Notes: generated from the letters alone by a model not told the origin. Positions 48,127 to 57,870 are shown, counted from the stretch's first letter. The stretch is 64,000 nucleotides of DNA from Candidatus Paracaedibacter symbiosus (GCF_000757605.1 NZ_JQAK01000001.1:62001-126000), one strand, 5' to 3'. Made by a program: numbers and translations.

Positions 48127-48647
48127 GCAAACAAGAAAAGCGTGATAATTCAAAAATCGTTGTTATACTCTTAATTCTTTTTGTGGTTGGGATTGTGACC
48201 TATCCTGGAATGGTTTTGATAGGATTTATCATCTTTATCCCAACGTTAAGTGCCTTGTTATCAGACAATTCACCCAATTATTCTTTATCTTTTTGTGTGG
48301 GGATTTGTAATTTAGCGGTGTCTCTACCATGTTTTTATACCCTTTTGAGTAATCGATTTTCTTTAATATCGGTTTACCAATTGATTCATGACCCCTTTAT
48401 GCTCCTCTTAGTCTTGGGGGGAACGGGAGTAGGCTGGCTCATACACTTAGGGGTGCCAATGTTGACGGTGAGTTATTATCGCAACCATGACCAGTCAAAT
48501 TTGCAAAAGTTGTTGGAAAAACACGCTAAACTCAAAGAAAATTGGGGTGATGTCATTCCTAATTCTGAATCAATCGACACTTTATCCAAGTCCCCTGAAG
48601 AATTGGAACAGCAATCGCAACCTCAAACTCAATCAATACAGCAGTAA
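48123..48647 (+). CDS. Membrane protein coupled to the pseudokinase
   Basis: I do not recognise this 174-residue protein. It has four hydrophobic segments: IVVILLILFVVGIVTYPGMV, LIGFIIFIPTLSALL, FCVGICNLAVSLPCFYTLLS and FMLLLVLGGTGVGWLIHLGV. A polar, glutamine-rich C-terminal tail (EELEQQSQPQTQSIQQ) follows. The start overlaps the pseudokinase stop by four bases, which implies coupled expression. Confidence 0.65.
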   Translation: MSKQEKRDNSKIVVILLILFVVGIVTYPGMVLIGFIIFIPTLSALLSDNSPNYSLSFCVGICNLAVSLPCFYTLLSNRFSLISVYQLIHDPFMLLLVLGGTGVGWLIHLGVPMLTVSYYRNHDQSNLQKLLEKHAKLKENWGDVIPNSESIDTLSKSPEELEQQSQPQTQSIQQ

Positions 48648-48728
48648 TTTCTTCTATAAGGAGTTGACGTTATATTAACCATTCTTATGCCAGAATAAAA
48701 ATAGGCGTTCCAGGATGGATAAATTTAA

Positions 48729-48956
48729 GTGATTATTTTAACCTTAATTGGGCTTGTGGCCCCTCTTATTTCAGAAAATCCTCCACTTCGGGAGCTAGGT
48801 GACTTTACCAGTCCTTTTGATATTGATCTATTTGATTATGATGATGAAGGGCACGATCAAAAACCCGATGGCGATAACAAAGAGGCCACACGCAAGAAAG
48901 AGGACCATCCAGATCCTTGGAATGAAGAAGATAGTCAACTGACCATTGAAGTTTAA
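48729..48956 (+). CDS. Small acidic protein, unrecognised
   Basis: A 75-residue open frame beginning at a non-ATG (GTG-type) codon. The product starts with a hydrophobic stretch (MIILTLIGLVAPLISE) and continues strongly acidic (SPFDIDLFDYDDEGHDQKPD, then KEDHPDPWNEEDS). It follows the membrane-protein gene by about 80 bases on the same strand. It could be a third member of the pseudokinase cassette, but the start codon is weak and no homologue is known to me. Confidence 0.4.
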   Translation: MIILTLIGLVAPLISENPPLRELGDFTSPFDIDLFDYDDEGHDQKPDGDNKEATRKKEDHPDPWNEEDSQLTIEV

Positions 48957-49015
48957 TTCAAATCTACTTGACATAATTGAGTGCCTTCAGGTTAATTGGA
49001 GGTATTATACAATCT

Positions 49016-49130
49016 CGTCCTTGCGCGGCACGAAGTGACGTGACAATCTCCTGGCTCTGTTATTTAGGAGATCGCTACACCTTCTTCAAAAGCGCGTGAT
49101 GCGGACGCCGCAGTGGTTTCAATTGTGATC
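49016..49130. repeat. GTCATTGCGAG-type palindromic repeat upstream of the helicase
   Basis: TCGTCCTTGCGCGGCACGAA, then GTGACGTGACAATCTCC, then GGAGATCGCTACACC form two related arms of the same repeat type as at 24190 and 61432. No gene lies in it. Confidence 0.55.
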
Positions 49131-49173
49131 AGTCTATACGACTCAAAAAATGCCAAGAATGTGAGCTTGAAAG

Positions 49174-51384
49174 GTGCTAGTTACATCAGCAATGCAACGT
49201 CATCCAACTAATAATATTTTGGATTCCCTTAATCCTGAGCAAAGACTTGCTGTTGAAACCACGGAAGGACCTGTGTTGGTTTTGGCAGGAGCTGGAACAG
49301 GTAAAACACGTGTGCTTACCACTCGATTGGGGCATATTTTGGCGTCTGGCAATGTTTTTCCTTCACAAATTTTAGCGGTGACCTTTACCAATAAGGCGGC
49401 TAATGAAATGCGTGAACGAGTTTCGCAACTTGTAGGCCGCGCGACTGAAGGATTATGGCTTGGGACCTTTCATTCCCTGTCCTTGCGTATTGTTCGACGG
49501 CATGGGGAACGCATTGGTATGCGCCCCGACTTCACCATTCTTGATTCCGATGACCAACAACGACTCTTAAAACAAATTTTGCAGGCCCAAGGTATCGATG
49601 ATAAGAAAAACCCACCGCGCCTGGCAGCTTCCATTATTAATCGGTGGAAGGATAGGGGACTGACGCCGGCAAAAGTGACGCGTGCAGAGGCAGGTAGTAA
49701 CAGCTTGATGCTGGAAATATATAAAGAATACCAACAGCGATTATTGACTCTGAACGCTGTGGATTTCGGTGACCTTCTCCTCCATTGCCTGACTTTATTT
49801 ACAGAATTTCCTGATGTTCTGGAAATCTACCAGCATCAATTCAAATACCTCATGGTGGACGAGTATCAAGACACCAATATCGCCCAATATTTATGGTTGC
49901 GAATGCTGGCGATGAATAATCGCAATATTTGCTGCGTGGGTGACGATGATCAGTCGATCTATGCTTGGCGGGGCGCAGAAATCGGTAATATTCTTCGCTT
50001 TGAACAAGATTTTCCAGGCGCAACTGTCATCCGGTTAGAACAAAACTATCGCTCTACGCCGGACATCCTTGGGGCGGCGTCTGAATTAATTCAGCACAAT
50101 ACAGGCCGTCTGGGCAAAAAGCTGTGGACTGATCATGATTCTGGTGAGAAAGTTTTGGTGCGGGGCACCTGGGATTCTGATGAAGAAGCACGCTTTATTG
50201 GGGAAGAAATCGAGACTCGTCAACGCTATGGTGACTCCCTTTCCAACATGGCGATTTTGGTGCGTGCTGGCTTTCAAACCCGTGAGTTTGAAGACCGCTT
50301 ACTGGTCCTTGGGGTCCCTTACCGCGTGGTAGGTGGATTGCGCTTTTATGAACGCCAAGAAATTCGTGATGCGATGGCTTACTTAAGGTTAGTTATGCAA
50401 CCGGATGATGGATTGGCATTTGAGCGCATCATTAATGTGCCACGTCGGGGGATCGGTCAGGCGACTCTGCAGCTGATCCATAAAGAAGCGCGGGCAGCCG
50501 GGATTTCTCTCTCTCGCACTGCCTTTGAATTGTGTGACTCTGACTTAATTCGGGGCGGTGTACGTACAACCTTGCGCGAGTTCTTTACAAATATTGATCG
50601 CTGGCGCCGGCTATTGTCCGAAGCAGATCACGCCGAAGTCGCTAAAGTTATTTTAGACGAATCCGGCTATACAGAGATGTGGCGCCAGGACAAATCCGCC
50701 GATGCCCCGGGCCGTCTTGAAAACTTGAAAGAGTTAATTTCGGCGATTAAAGAATTTGACTCACTACAAGGGTTTTTGGAACACGTTAGTCTTGTCATGG
50801 ATAACACTAAACAATCGCATGAGCAAATGGTAAGCATCATGACGCTTCACGCTGCCAAAGGGCTTGAGTTTGACGTGGTTTTCTTACCAGGATGGGAAGA
50901 GGGATTGTTTCCGCATCCACGCTCCCTAGATGAATCAGGTCTTGAAGGACTAGAAGAGGAGCGGCGTCTTGCCTATGTTGGCATTACGCGTGCTAAAAAA
51001 GCTGCAACGATTACCTACGCCCTCAACCGCCGCTCTTATCAAGGATGGCAACACGTTGTCCCGTCACGCTTTGTGAAAGAATTGCCAGATGACCATGTGA
51101 CTCATGTGCAGGCGAATGGCAGGGAGGCAGCCGCGCCACGCTTCGATGCGATGCCCTCAAGGCCAACAAAACTATTCAACAGCGCAACGCTGAAACCAAA
51201 GCGTCCGATTTTTGAGGCCGAATATTCTGTGGCGTCGAAGCATTCTTTACAAGCTGGCGACCGCGTCTTTCACCAAAAGTTTGGCTATGGTATCATTCAA
51301 ACGGCGGATGGGGATCAGCTTGAAATTAAGTTTGAAATATCAGGCAATAAAACGATTATGGCTGACTTTGTTGAGAAGTCGTAA
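49174..51384 (+). CDS. uvrD: UvrD/PcrA-type DNA helicase
   Basis: A superfamily 1A helicase of 736 residues. Motif I is VLAGAGTGKTRVL, Ia is AVTFTNKAANEMRERV, II is LMVDEYQDTN, III is CCVGDDDQSIYAWRGA, IV is VIRLEQNYRST, V is IMTLHAAKGLEFDVVFLPGW and VI is EEERRLAYVGITRAKK. A C-terminal Tudor-like strand region (AGDRVFHQKFGYGIIQ) is present. It unwinds DNA in repair and replication. The start is uncertain: GTG at 49174 or ATG at 49192 (MQRHPTNNILD). Confidence 0.95.
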   Translation: MLVTSAMQRHPTNNILDSLNPEQRLAVETTEGPVLVLAGAGTGKTRVLTTRLGHILASGNVFPSQILAVTFTNKAANEMRERVSQLVGRATEGLWLGTFHSLSLRIVRRHGERIGMRPDFTILDSDDQQRLLKQILQAQGIDDKKNPPRLAASIINRWKDRGLTPAKVTRAEAGSNSLMLEIYKEYQQRLLTLNAVDFGDLLLHCLTLFTEFPDVLEIYQHQFKYLMVDEYQDTNIAQYLWLRMLAMNNRNICCVGDDDQSIYAWRGAEIGNILRFEQDFPGATVIRLEQNYRSTPDILGAASELIQHNTGRLGKKLWTDHDSGEKVLVRGTWDSDEEARFIGEEIETRQRYGDSLSNMAILVRAGFQTREFEDRLLVLGVPYRVVGGLRFYERQEIRDAMAYLRLVMQPDDGLAFERIINVPRRGIGQATLQLIHKEARAAGISLSRTAFELCDSDLIRGGVRTTLREFFTNIDRWRRLLSEADHAEVAKVILDESGYTEMWRQDKSADAPGRLENLKELISAIKEFDSLQGFLEHVSLVMDNTKQSHEQMVSIMTLHAAKGLEFDVVFLPGWEEGLFPHPRSLDESGLEGLEEERRLAYVGITRAKKAATITYALNRRSYQGWQHVVPSRFVKELPDDHVTHVQANGREAAAPRFDAMPSRPTKLFNSATLKPKRPIFEAEYSVASKHSLQAGDRVFHQKFGYGIIQTADGDQLEIKFEISGNKTIMADFVEKS

Positions 51385-51457
51385 TATTTAATGAGGGCGA
51401 CCTCTGAGTTTCAGTTCTCATAAGGTCGCTTTCTAAAGACGAGCGCGAGCTGATGCC

Positions 51458-51883
51458 TCATCTTTCCAGAACAGCCACGGTGAGACGGCTAACGCAGATG
51501 AGTTTCTTGGTTGCTTCTGCTTCAATGCGAATATCCCAAACATGGGTGCTGCGCCCAATATGAAGCGGTCGTGCAGTTCCCACGACATAGCCCTCACTAA
51601 TGCCGCGCACGTGATTAGCGTTAATTTCAAGGCCGGCGACAACGTATTTTTCCGCATCAACACATAGGAAAGACGCAACACTGCCTACTGTCTCAGCCAG
51701 AACACATGAAGCACCCCCATGTAAAAGGCCGCGTGGCTGGCGTGTTCTATCATCCACAGGCATCCGCATTGTTAGATAATCATCACCAATATCTATAACC
51801 TCAATGCCTAAATGGTCGGCCATAGATGGCATTGCCCTGGGTTGCAGATTATCAAGCGTATAGTCTTTCTGCCAAATTCTCAT
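51458..51883 (-). CDS. Hotdog-fold thioesterase (PaaI/YbdB type)
   Basis: A 141-residue acyl-CoA thioesterase-like protein. The family's active-site helix is GLLHGGASCVLAETVGSVAS, preceded by DDYLTMRMPVDDRTRQP and followed by VAGLEINANHVRGISEGYV. The substrate is not determined. It lies 13 bases downstream of the frameshifted ddl stop on the same strand, with AAAGGAG upstream, so it is probably co-transcribed. Confidence 0.85.
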   Translation of the reverse strand: MRIWQKDYTLDNLQPRAMPSMADHLGIEVIDIGDDYLTMRMPVDDRTRQPRGLLHGGASCVLAETVGSVASFLCVDAEKYVVAGLEINANHVRGISEGYVVGTARPLHIGRSTHVWDIRIEAEATKKLICVSRLTVAVLER

Positions 51884-51896
51884 GTGTCGTCTCCTT

Positions 51897-53025
51897 TTAT
51901 TGAGATACAGTGGGTCTCGTCAACTCCACTGCCATATTTCCTAAGTATTCATAGTCGACCTTTAAATTTCTCTTTAACTCATGCTCTTCAAGGGCAAAAT
52001 CAATTAATTTTGAAATGAGATCCGGATAGGAAATTCCGCTTTCTTGCCATAGTTTGGGGTACATGCTGATATTAGTAAAGCCAGGGAATGTATTAATTTC
52101 ATTGACATAAATATAACTCTCAGGTGTTAAGAAAAAATCAACGCGTGCTAAACCCCGGCAATCGATTGTCTTAAAAAACCTTCAAAGAAAGCTCCTGAAT
52201 TTTTTTCGTTATTTCGGGATCGAGCATAGCGGGAATCACCAGACCAGCTCCCTCTGGGTCAATATATTTAGCTTCGTAGGAATAAAAATCGTGGGTGGGG
52301 CAAATCTCACCGGGAACAGAAGCTTGCGGAACAAGATTCCCTAAAACGGCGCATTCAATCTCGCGCACATTAATACCTTTTTCGATGAGAACTTTATGGG
52401 AATAATGAAAAGCCTGATCGATTGCTGCGTCTAATTCTTCGGCATCTTTAACCTTTGAGACACCTACAGAAGATCCCATACAGGCGGGCTTAATAAAGAA
52501 GGTTTGTCCCCCCAACGCATTCACCAAATGGGTGTACGTTGGCCGGTCGTGCATTTGAGTGAGGGTGATGGAAGGGGTTACAGGTATGTTATGAAAACCC
52601 AAGATTTGCTTAAAGATGTCTTTATCCATTCCAATAGCTGACGCCATAACACCAGAGCCAACGTAGGGAACGTCGCATAAATCAAGAAGCCCTTGAATTG
52701 TTCCATCTTCCCCATTGGGGCCATGGAAAATAGGCAGAGCGATATCAATCGGAATGGTAACGCCTTGCTGAGTTGAAAGGCAGGGATAGGCGGGGAACTT
52801 TACCAAACTTGCAATGAGGCCAATATCATAAACATCGTTAATATACTCTTGTTCCTCAAGAAAGGTTTCGTCTTCGAAATAATACCAGGTACCCGAGCGA
52901 CTCACTGCCACAAGAATGGGCATAAATTTGCTTCGGTCCAAAGCTTTCAGAATATTCTTAGCTGTTTTAAGGGAAATTTCGTGTTCTGCTGATTTGCCGC
53001 CACATAAAATTAAAAGTCGCTTCAT
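51897..53025 (-). pseudogene. ddl: D-alanine--D-alanine ligase with single-base frameshift
   Basis: The first frame (53025-52171) encodes 284 residues: MKRLLILCGGKSAEHEISLK, the GPNGEDGTIQGLLDLCDVPY loop, the ATP-grasp stretches FIKPACMGSSVGVSK and VREIECAVLGN, and ends KVF-stop. The family then continues in another frame: [40 protein letters not shown] and [20 protein letters not shown], stopping at 51897. Removing one T from the T6 run (52178-52173 on the minus strand) joins both halves into about 375 residues, a normal Ddl. This gene makes the peptidoglycan D-Ala-D-Ala dipeptide. Whether the shift is real or a base-call error is open. A +1 step on UUU-UAA-G would also rescue it. Confidence 0.85.
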
Positions 53026-53089
53026 AAATTATTCCTACTATTTGTTAAACGTATGGTACCGACGCGGGTTACTTTTAAAGCCTCAAAGA

Positions 53090-53175
53090 TATCTGCGAGG
53101 GCTGCCCAGCCCAATGGCAATCTTCCTCTCATTTGCACCGACATGTCTGAGGTTTTCAAGGCGTTTAGGATACGC
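53090..53175. repeat. Worn repeat between ddl and the zinc-ribbon gene
   Basis: TGCGAGGGCTGCCCAGCCC followed by AATGGCAATCTTCC resembles the GTCATTGCGAG repeat. GAGGTTTTCAAGGCGTTTAG resembles the right end of the TIR family. The element looks composite and degenerate. Confidence 0.4.
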
Positions 53176-53285
53176 TTCACACTAAAGGAATACACTCAAA
53201 AACTCAAACGCAATTCATCTTAGGAGTTTGTTAATAATTGGTTCGTTATACTCAGGATTAGAGAGAGTTATATTTAGGTGTAATC

Positions 53286-53579
53286 ATGACCAAACAATGT
53301 CCTATCTGCAATTTTACATTGAAAGAGCATGACGAAGTCAAAAAAGATAAGCATATGAAGGTTCATTGCCATGAATGTGGCTATTACGACATGAAGCTGG
53401 AGTGCGCGAAAGATTTTAGACGTAAGTTTTTATGCTTTGATGTGTCAACAGTTGGTGGACGTGAACTTTATGAGCATAATCTGCGCTTGATTCGCTCATA
53501 TTTATCAAGGCATCATCAAGATATCATCACCAATGAAATGATCCACGACATTGTTGGTCTTTACGTTCCAAGGCGTTAA
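53286..53579 (+). CDS. Zinc-ribbon protein, function unknown
   Basis: A 97-residue protein with two CxxC knuckles: CPIC at 5-8 and CHEC near 28-31 (MKVHCHECGYYDM), probably one zinc site. The rest is helical and charged (DFRRKFLCFDVSTVGGRELY, then LRLIRSYLSRHHQDI). No further motif is seen. It stands alone in plus orientation between ddl and proS. AGGTG precedes the ATG. It could bind nucleic acid or protein; the sequence does not decide. Confidence 0.6.
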   Translation: MTKQCPICNFTLKEHDEVKKDKHMKVHCHECGYYDMKLECAKDFRRKFLCFDVSTVGGRELYEHNLRLIRSYLSRHHQDIITNEMIHDIVGLYVPRR

Positions 53580-53645
53580 AGGGATCTAATACTGATTCCT
53601 TTTCTATCCTCTTCAAATAAGATACGACCATCCCCCCTTTTATCA

Positions 53646-53665
53646 TCCTCAGGCTAGCCTGAGGA
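53646..53665. repeat. 20-bp perfect palindrome
   Basis: TCCTCAGGCTAGCCTGAGGA is a perfect palindrome without T tract, followed by CGACATTGAGGAG. A TCATCCTC start of the same kind occurs at about 2033 and 63573, so it belongs to a dispersed repeat. Confidence 0.6.
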
Positions 53666-53705
53666 CGACATTGAGGAGTAGGTTATCCTTATGACAAAAT
53701 CCAGC

Positions 53706-54986
53706 TTACCCAACAACCTCTAGAACTTTTTCAATGGCGATTTCTTGCTTTTCACCGGTGCGACGATTTTTGATTTCAACCATGCCAGTTTCAAGGGTTT
53801 TATTGCCAACAATAACTTGCCAAGGTAACCCAATCAAATCCATGTCAGCGAACTTGGTGCCGGCACGTTCATCACGATCATCATACAGAACCTCAATATT
53901 CTTTGACGTCAGCGTATTAAAAAGATTGTCACAAAGTTCCTGAGCCTTCACATCTGCTGCTTTTAGATTGATCAAAGCAACTTTGAAAGGCGCTACTGAT
54001 TCTGGCCAAATAATACCCTTTTCATCGTGGTTGGCCTCAATAATTCCCCCCACCAGGCGTGATACGCCGATGCCATAAGATCCCATTTCCAACGCAATCG
54101 TTTTACCATCTGGACCAACAGCTTTAGCACCAAGAGGTTCAGAATACTTCGTGCCGAAATAGAAAATGTGGCCAATTTCGATGCCGCGGGCTGATTTCAA
54201 ATCCGATGTTGGAATCGGGCATTCTTCGGCTTTGTGCATTTCATCGGCCGCTGCATAAAGAGAGCTTCCCACCTCATACGAAATATTGTCGACATCTAAA
54301 CTTTCAAACGCTTTGTCATAATAAATCGCGCTTTCACCGGTTGGGGCGACGATATGGAATTCATGGCTCATATCCCCGCCAATGGCGCCTGAATCAGCGC
54401 GCACAGGAATCGCCGTAAGACCAAGCCTCGCAAAGGTGCGCAAGTAAGATTCAAAGATTTTGCGATAAGTGCTTTTGGCGCTTTCTAGGTCAAGGTCAAA
54501 GGAATAGCCATCCTTCATCAAAAATTCACGACCACGCATCACCCCAAAACGAGGGCGAACTTCATCACGGAACTTCCACTGAATTTGGTAAAGGGTGAGG
54601 GGAAGTTGGCGATAGCTTTTCACATACTGGCTCACCACATCAGTGATAACTTCCTCATTGGTGGGGCCATAAAGCATTTCCCGTCCATGGCGATCTTGAA
54701 TGCGGAGCATTTCCTTCCCATAGTCTTCATAGCGACTACTTTTACGCCATAGTTCAGCGGGTTGAATTGTTGGCATGAGGACTTTGTGGCACCCAATGCG
54801 ATCTTGTTCTTCGCAAACAATTTTTTGGATTTTTTCAAGAACGCGCAACCCCATCGGCAACCAGGTATAAATACCAGAGGTTTCTTGATTAACCATTCCC
54901 GCGCGTAACATCAGGCGATGGGAGGCAATCTGCGCCTCAGCAGGTGTTTCTTTTAAGGTAGGCAGAAAATAAGTGGACAGACGCAT
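53706..54986 (-). CDS. proS: Prolyl-tRNA synthetase (short form)
   Basis: A 426-residue class II synthetase. Motif 2 region is [23 protein letters not shown] (split here as [12 protein letters not shown] and REFLMKD), motif 3 is [15 protein letters not shown], and the anticodon-binding domain is at the C terminus. It lacks the INS editing domain of the E. coli enzyme, as usual in alphaproteobacteria. It starts [21 protein letters not shown] 4 x 21 bp tandem repeat lies 41 bases upstream of the start. Confidence 0.96.
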   Translation of the reverse strand: MRLSTYFLPTLKETPAEAQIASHRLMLRAGMVNQETSGIYTWLPMGLRVLEKIQKIVCEEQDRIGCHKVLMPTIQPAELWRKSSRYEDYGKEMLRIQDRHGREMLYGPTNEEVITDVVSQYVKSYRQLPLTLYQIQWKFRDEVRPRFGVMRGREFLMKDGYSFDLDLESAKSTYRKIFESYLRTFARLGLTAIPVRADSGAIGGDMSHEFHIVAPTGESAIYYDKAFESLDVDNISYEVGSSLYAAADEMHKAEECPIPTSDLKSARGIEIGHIFYFGTKYSEPLGAKAVGPDGKTIALEMGSYGIGVSRLVGGIIEANHDEKGIIWPESVAPFKVALINLKAADVKAQELCDNLFNTLTSKNIEVLYDDRDERAGTKFADMDLIGLPWQVIVGNKTLETGMVEIKNRRTGEKQEIAIEKVLEVVG

Positions 54987-55026
54987 TCTATTAAAACCTA
55001 TACGTTATGATCATGTATCTAATTTT

Positions 55027-55110
55027 GAGATTATAATTGACGAAATGGAGATTATAATCAACGAAATTGAACTTATAACCGCCAAAATGGAGATTATAAT
55101 TGATTAAAGA
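55027..55110 (-). repeat. Four 21-bp tandem repeats upstream of proS
   Basis: Four consecutive units begin at 55027, 55048, 55069 and 55090. Units 1, 2 and 4 start GAGATTATAAT; unit 3 starts GAACTTATAAC. The unit contains ATTATAAT, which is self-complementary, so a TATAAT box is offered on both strands in three units. The period equals two helical turns and also seven codons (EIIIDEM-like). It lies 41-124 bases before the proS start and is likely to affect its promoter. Confidence 0.75.
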
Positions 55111-55169
55111 CAGCTTATCATTTAAAAGACGATAAATGAAATGGCTGGATTAATCATTTTCTTGTGTCC

Positions 55170-55292
55170 TTAAAATTTCCAAAAGCTACTCGCAAGTTCA
55201 AGGACGCCAAAGAGAAATAGACTTAAGATAAGGATTTTGTAAAACCAATAGATAATCGGTGGTGTATTATCGTTGGCGGTACGGCGCATCAT
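55170..55292 (-). CDS. Possible 40-residue membrane protein after gltA
   Basis: A short frame below usual ORF cut-offs. It begins MMRRTANDNTPPIIYWFYKI and continues as a single hydrophobic helix (LILSLFLFGVLELASSFWKF), then stops. The frame is open further upstream (to about 55352) without another ATG. It lies about 100 bases downstream of the gltA stop on the same strand. The positive-inside N terminus and single helix suggest a small membrane protein, but there is no clear ribosome binding site or known family. Confidence 0.35.
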   Translation of the reverse strand: MMRRTANDNTPPIIYWFYKILILSLFLFGVLELASSFWKF

Positions 55293-55388
55293 ATCCCACA
55301 CTGTGTGATAAGTTTTTTTTAGAGGAGAGGAAGAATTAATCTTCCTTTTTTTTGATTAAGGCTGCCCATTCAATTTCCACCCAGATTC

Positions 55389-56705
55389 TTATTTTCTTGT
55401 TGAGACATGTTGGTAGTGTCGTTCTTCAATCCCTGTGTAAAGCTGACGGGGGCGACCAATTTTTTGAGTTGGATCAGCAATCATTTCTTTCCACTGAGCC
55501 ACCCAACCAACTGTTCGAGCAATCGCGAAGAGAACGGTGAACATCGAAACAGGGATGCCTAATGCTTTAAATATGATGCCGGAATAGAAATCCACATTTG
55601 GATAGAGCTTCTTTTCAATGAAATATGCATCATTCAAGGCAATGTGTTCCAGCTCCATGGCCAAATCAAATAGGGGATTATCTTTAATGTTGAGTTCTTT
55701 TAGGACATCGTGACAGGTTTGGCGCATGATGGTGGCCCGCGGGTCATAATTTTTGTACACTCTATGACCAAAGCCCATCAGGCGGAATGGATCGTTTTTA
55801 TCTTTTGCCTTGGCGATGAATTTTTGGATATTTTTAGGATGTTCAATTTCTTTTAACATATTCAGTACTGCTTCATTAGCACCGCCATGAGCCGGCCCCC
55901 AAAGGGCTGCAATACCCGAGGCGATGCAAGCAAATGGGTTGGCTCCACTTGACCCAGCTAACCGAACTGTTGACGTTGAGGCATTTTGCTCGTGATCCGC
56001 ATGTAAAATAAAGATTCGGTCAATCGCTTTGGAGAGCACTGGATTCACAACATATTCTTCGCATGGAACTGCAAACATCATGTGAAGGAAGTTTTCTGCA
56101 TAACTGAGTTTGTTTAATGGGAAAATAAATGGTTGTCCCAAGGAGTACTTATAGGCCATGGCGGCGAGTGTGGGGATTTTAGCAACCAGACGATAAGAGG
56201 CAATCTCCCGTTGAACAGGATCATTAATATCTAAGCTGTCATGATAGAAAGCGGAGAGGGCGCCGACAACGCCAACCATAATCGCCATAGGGTGAGCGTC
56301 ACGTCGAAATCCGTGGAAGAAACTACTAATTTGCTCGTGCACCATGGTATGGGTTGTCACGTTGCGAATAAAATCGCCGCGTTGAAGTTCTGTGGGGAGA
56401 TCGCCATAAAGCAGGAGGTAGGCTACTTCCATAAAATCGCTATGTTCCGCTAATTCTTGAATGGGATAGCCACGATAAAGCAAAACGCCTTCTTCACCAT
56501 CAATATAGGTGATTTTTGATTCACAGCTTGCAGTTGCTGAAAAGCCCGGGTCAAACGTAAATAACCCAGTTTCAGTGTAAAGATTGCGGATATCGATAAC
56601 TTCTGGCCCGCAAGATCCCTGCAGCAAAGGCAATTCAACAGATTTGCCATTATAATTCAGTTGAACGCTGCGGCTAGATGCTGCGTTAGCGGCTTGATTT
56701 GTCAT
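55389..56705 (-). CDS. gltA: Citrate synthase
   Basis: A 438-residue enzyme of the TCA cycle joining acetyl-CoA and oxaloacetate. The start [20 protein letters not shown] at 56705 has GGAGAG upstream; the frame extends four codons to a TTG. Catalytic segments: [20 protein letters not shown], the [20 protein letters not shown] helix, and [16 protein letters not shown], followed by [20 protein letters not shown]. It is the hexameric Gram-negative length. The only gene close to it on the strand is the possible 40-residue frame. Confidence 0.97.
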   Translation of the reverse strand: MTNQAANAASSRSVQLNYNGKSVELPLLQGSCGPEVIDIRNLYTETGLFTFDPGFSATASCESKITYIDGEEGVLLYRGYPIQELAEHSDFMEVAYLLLYGDLPTELQRGDFIRNVTTHTMVHEQISSFFHGFRRDAHPMAIMVGVVGALSAFYHDSLDINDPVQREIASYRLVAKIPTLAAMAYKYSLGQPFIFPLNKLSYAENFLHMMFAVPCEEYVVNPVLSKAIDRIFILHADHEQNASTSTVRLAGSSGANPFACIASGIAALWGPAHGGANEAVLNMLKEIEHPKNIQKFIAKAKDKNDPFRLMGFGHRVYKNYDPRATIMRQTCHDVLKELNIKDNPLFDLAMELEHIALNDAYFIEKKLYPNVDFYSGIIFKALGIPVSMFTVLFAIARTVGWVAQWKEMIADPTQKIGRPRQLYTGIEERHYQHVSTRK

Positions 56706-57198
56706 AAGGCTCTCCAAAAAGTATCCAAAGTTACATTTATGATATGTCTTCCCACTTTAATATTCAATTTTTAATAAAATATTAAATTGGGATTTAATTT
56801 CCTCAGAAAACTTGTGAGGGAGATAATAAAGGTGATCAGAGATTAAGCAGACCGAGGAACATTGTTCAGATAAACTAAAACAATCAGGTACTTAGAAGTG
56901 TTTCTCTAAATATAGAGATGTGTTATAAACCCCTAAATTTTTAAAACATAGCCTTTATTTCACCTTTTACTTACCCCTCATCTTACAAAAGGTATATAAA
57001 AAGATTGCTCCAAATCCTATCGAAGTAAGTTAAAAGTATAGGCACCGTAAGCAGTGCCTTCTGCTTCCCTTAGTGGCATAGAACAATCTATATAAATATA
57101 GTATTTTTGTAAAAATAATCCCAGGAGAGGGGAAATCCTGATAATCCATTAATGGAGGGTTGCACCTTCACTTAAAAATTTGTACCTTTCATAAAAAT
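56706..57198. other. Divergent intergenic stretch between gltA and cmk
   Basis: No gene in about 490 AT-rich bases. It must contain the gltA and cmk promoters. One clear hairpin, AGGCAC/GTGCCT with an eight-base loop, lies at about 57039-57059. It is followed by TCTGCTTCCC, not by a T run, so its role is unclear. Confidence 0.4.
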
Positions 57199-57870
57199 AT
57201 GGAAAAAAAGAAAAGTATGATTATCACAATTGATGGACCTGCAGGGGCGGGAAAGGGAACTGTTGCTAGGTTTCTCGCTGAAAAATATAATTTGAAAAAA
57301 CTCGATACGGGGTTGTTGTACCGCGCGCTAGCAAAGGAAGTTATCGCAAGCAATCTTGATCCCCAGACTCACGCGACAGAAATAGTTGCTTTGGCCAGGC
57401 AGATTAGTATCGAGTCGACTAATCAAGAAGATTTGCGCACGGAAATTGTGGCTAATATGGCTTCTAAAATTGCAAGTTCTCCGGAAGTCCGGAAGATTTT
57501 AAATCAACTTCAGCGTGATTTTGCTCATGGAGATCCTTCCCCCTTTAAAGGTGTTATTCTGGATGGCCGCGATATTGGGACAGTGATTTGTCCTGAGGCG
57601 GACTGTAAGATTTTCTTAACAGCTAGTTCTGAAGTTCGTGCGATGCGTCGCAATAAAGAAGGTGGCGGAACACCCCATTCCCACGGTGAAATCAGCAAAA
57701 TTATGGTTGAAAGGGACACACGGGATCAAAATCGTAAAGTAGCCCCCTTGTCAGCCGCAGAAAATGCGCATATTATAGATACAACGCATTTGACAATTGA
57801 TGAAGTATGTAGTAGAGCTGCATATTATGTAGATCAACTTTACTTAAAGAAAAAAAATATCAATTCTTAG
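57199..57870 (+). CDS. cmk: Cytidylate kinase
   Basis: A CMP kinase of about 223 residues. The P-loop is IDGPAGAGKGTVARFLAEKY, with KLDTGLLYRALA for the CMP site, VILDGRDIGTVICPEADCKI and the LID arginines in VERDTRDQNR. Starts at 57199 (MEKKKSMII) and 57217 (MIITIDGP) are both plausible; the open frame goes back to a TTG at 57160. The gene precedes rpsA by 75 bases, the classic cmk-rpsA pairing. Confidence 0.94.
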   Translation: MEKKKSMIITIDGPAGAGKGTVARFLAEKYNLKKLDTGLLYRALAKEVIASNLDPQTHATEIVALARQISIESTNQEDLRTEIVANMASKIASSPEVRKILNQLQRDFAHGDPSPFKGVILDGRDIGTVICPEADCKIFLTASSEVRAMRRNKEGGGTPHSHGEISKIMVERDTRDQNRKVAPLSAAENAHIIDTTHLTIDEVCSRAAYYVDQLYLKKKNINS

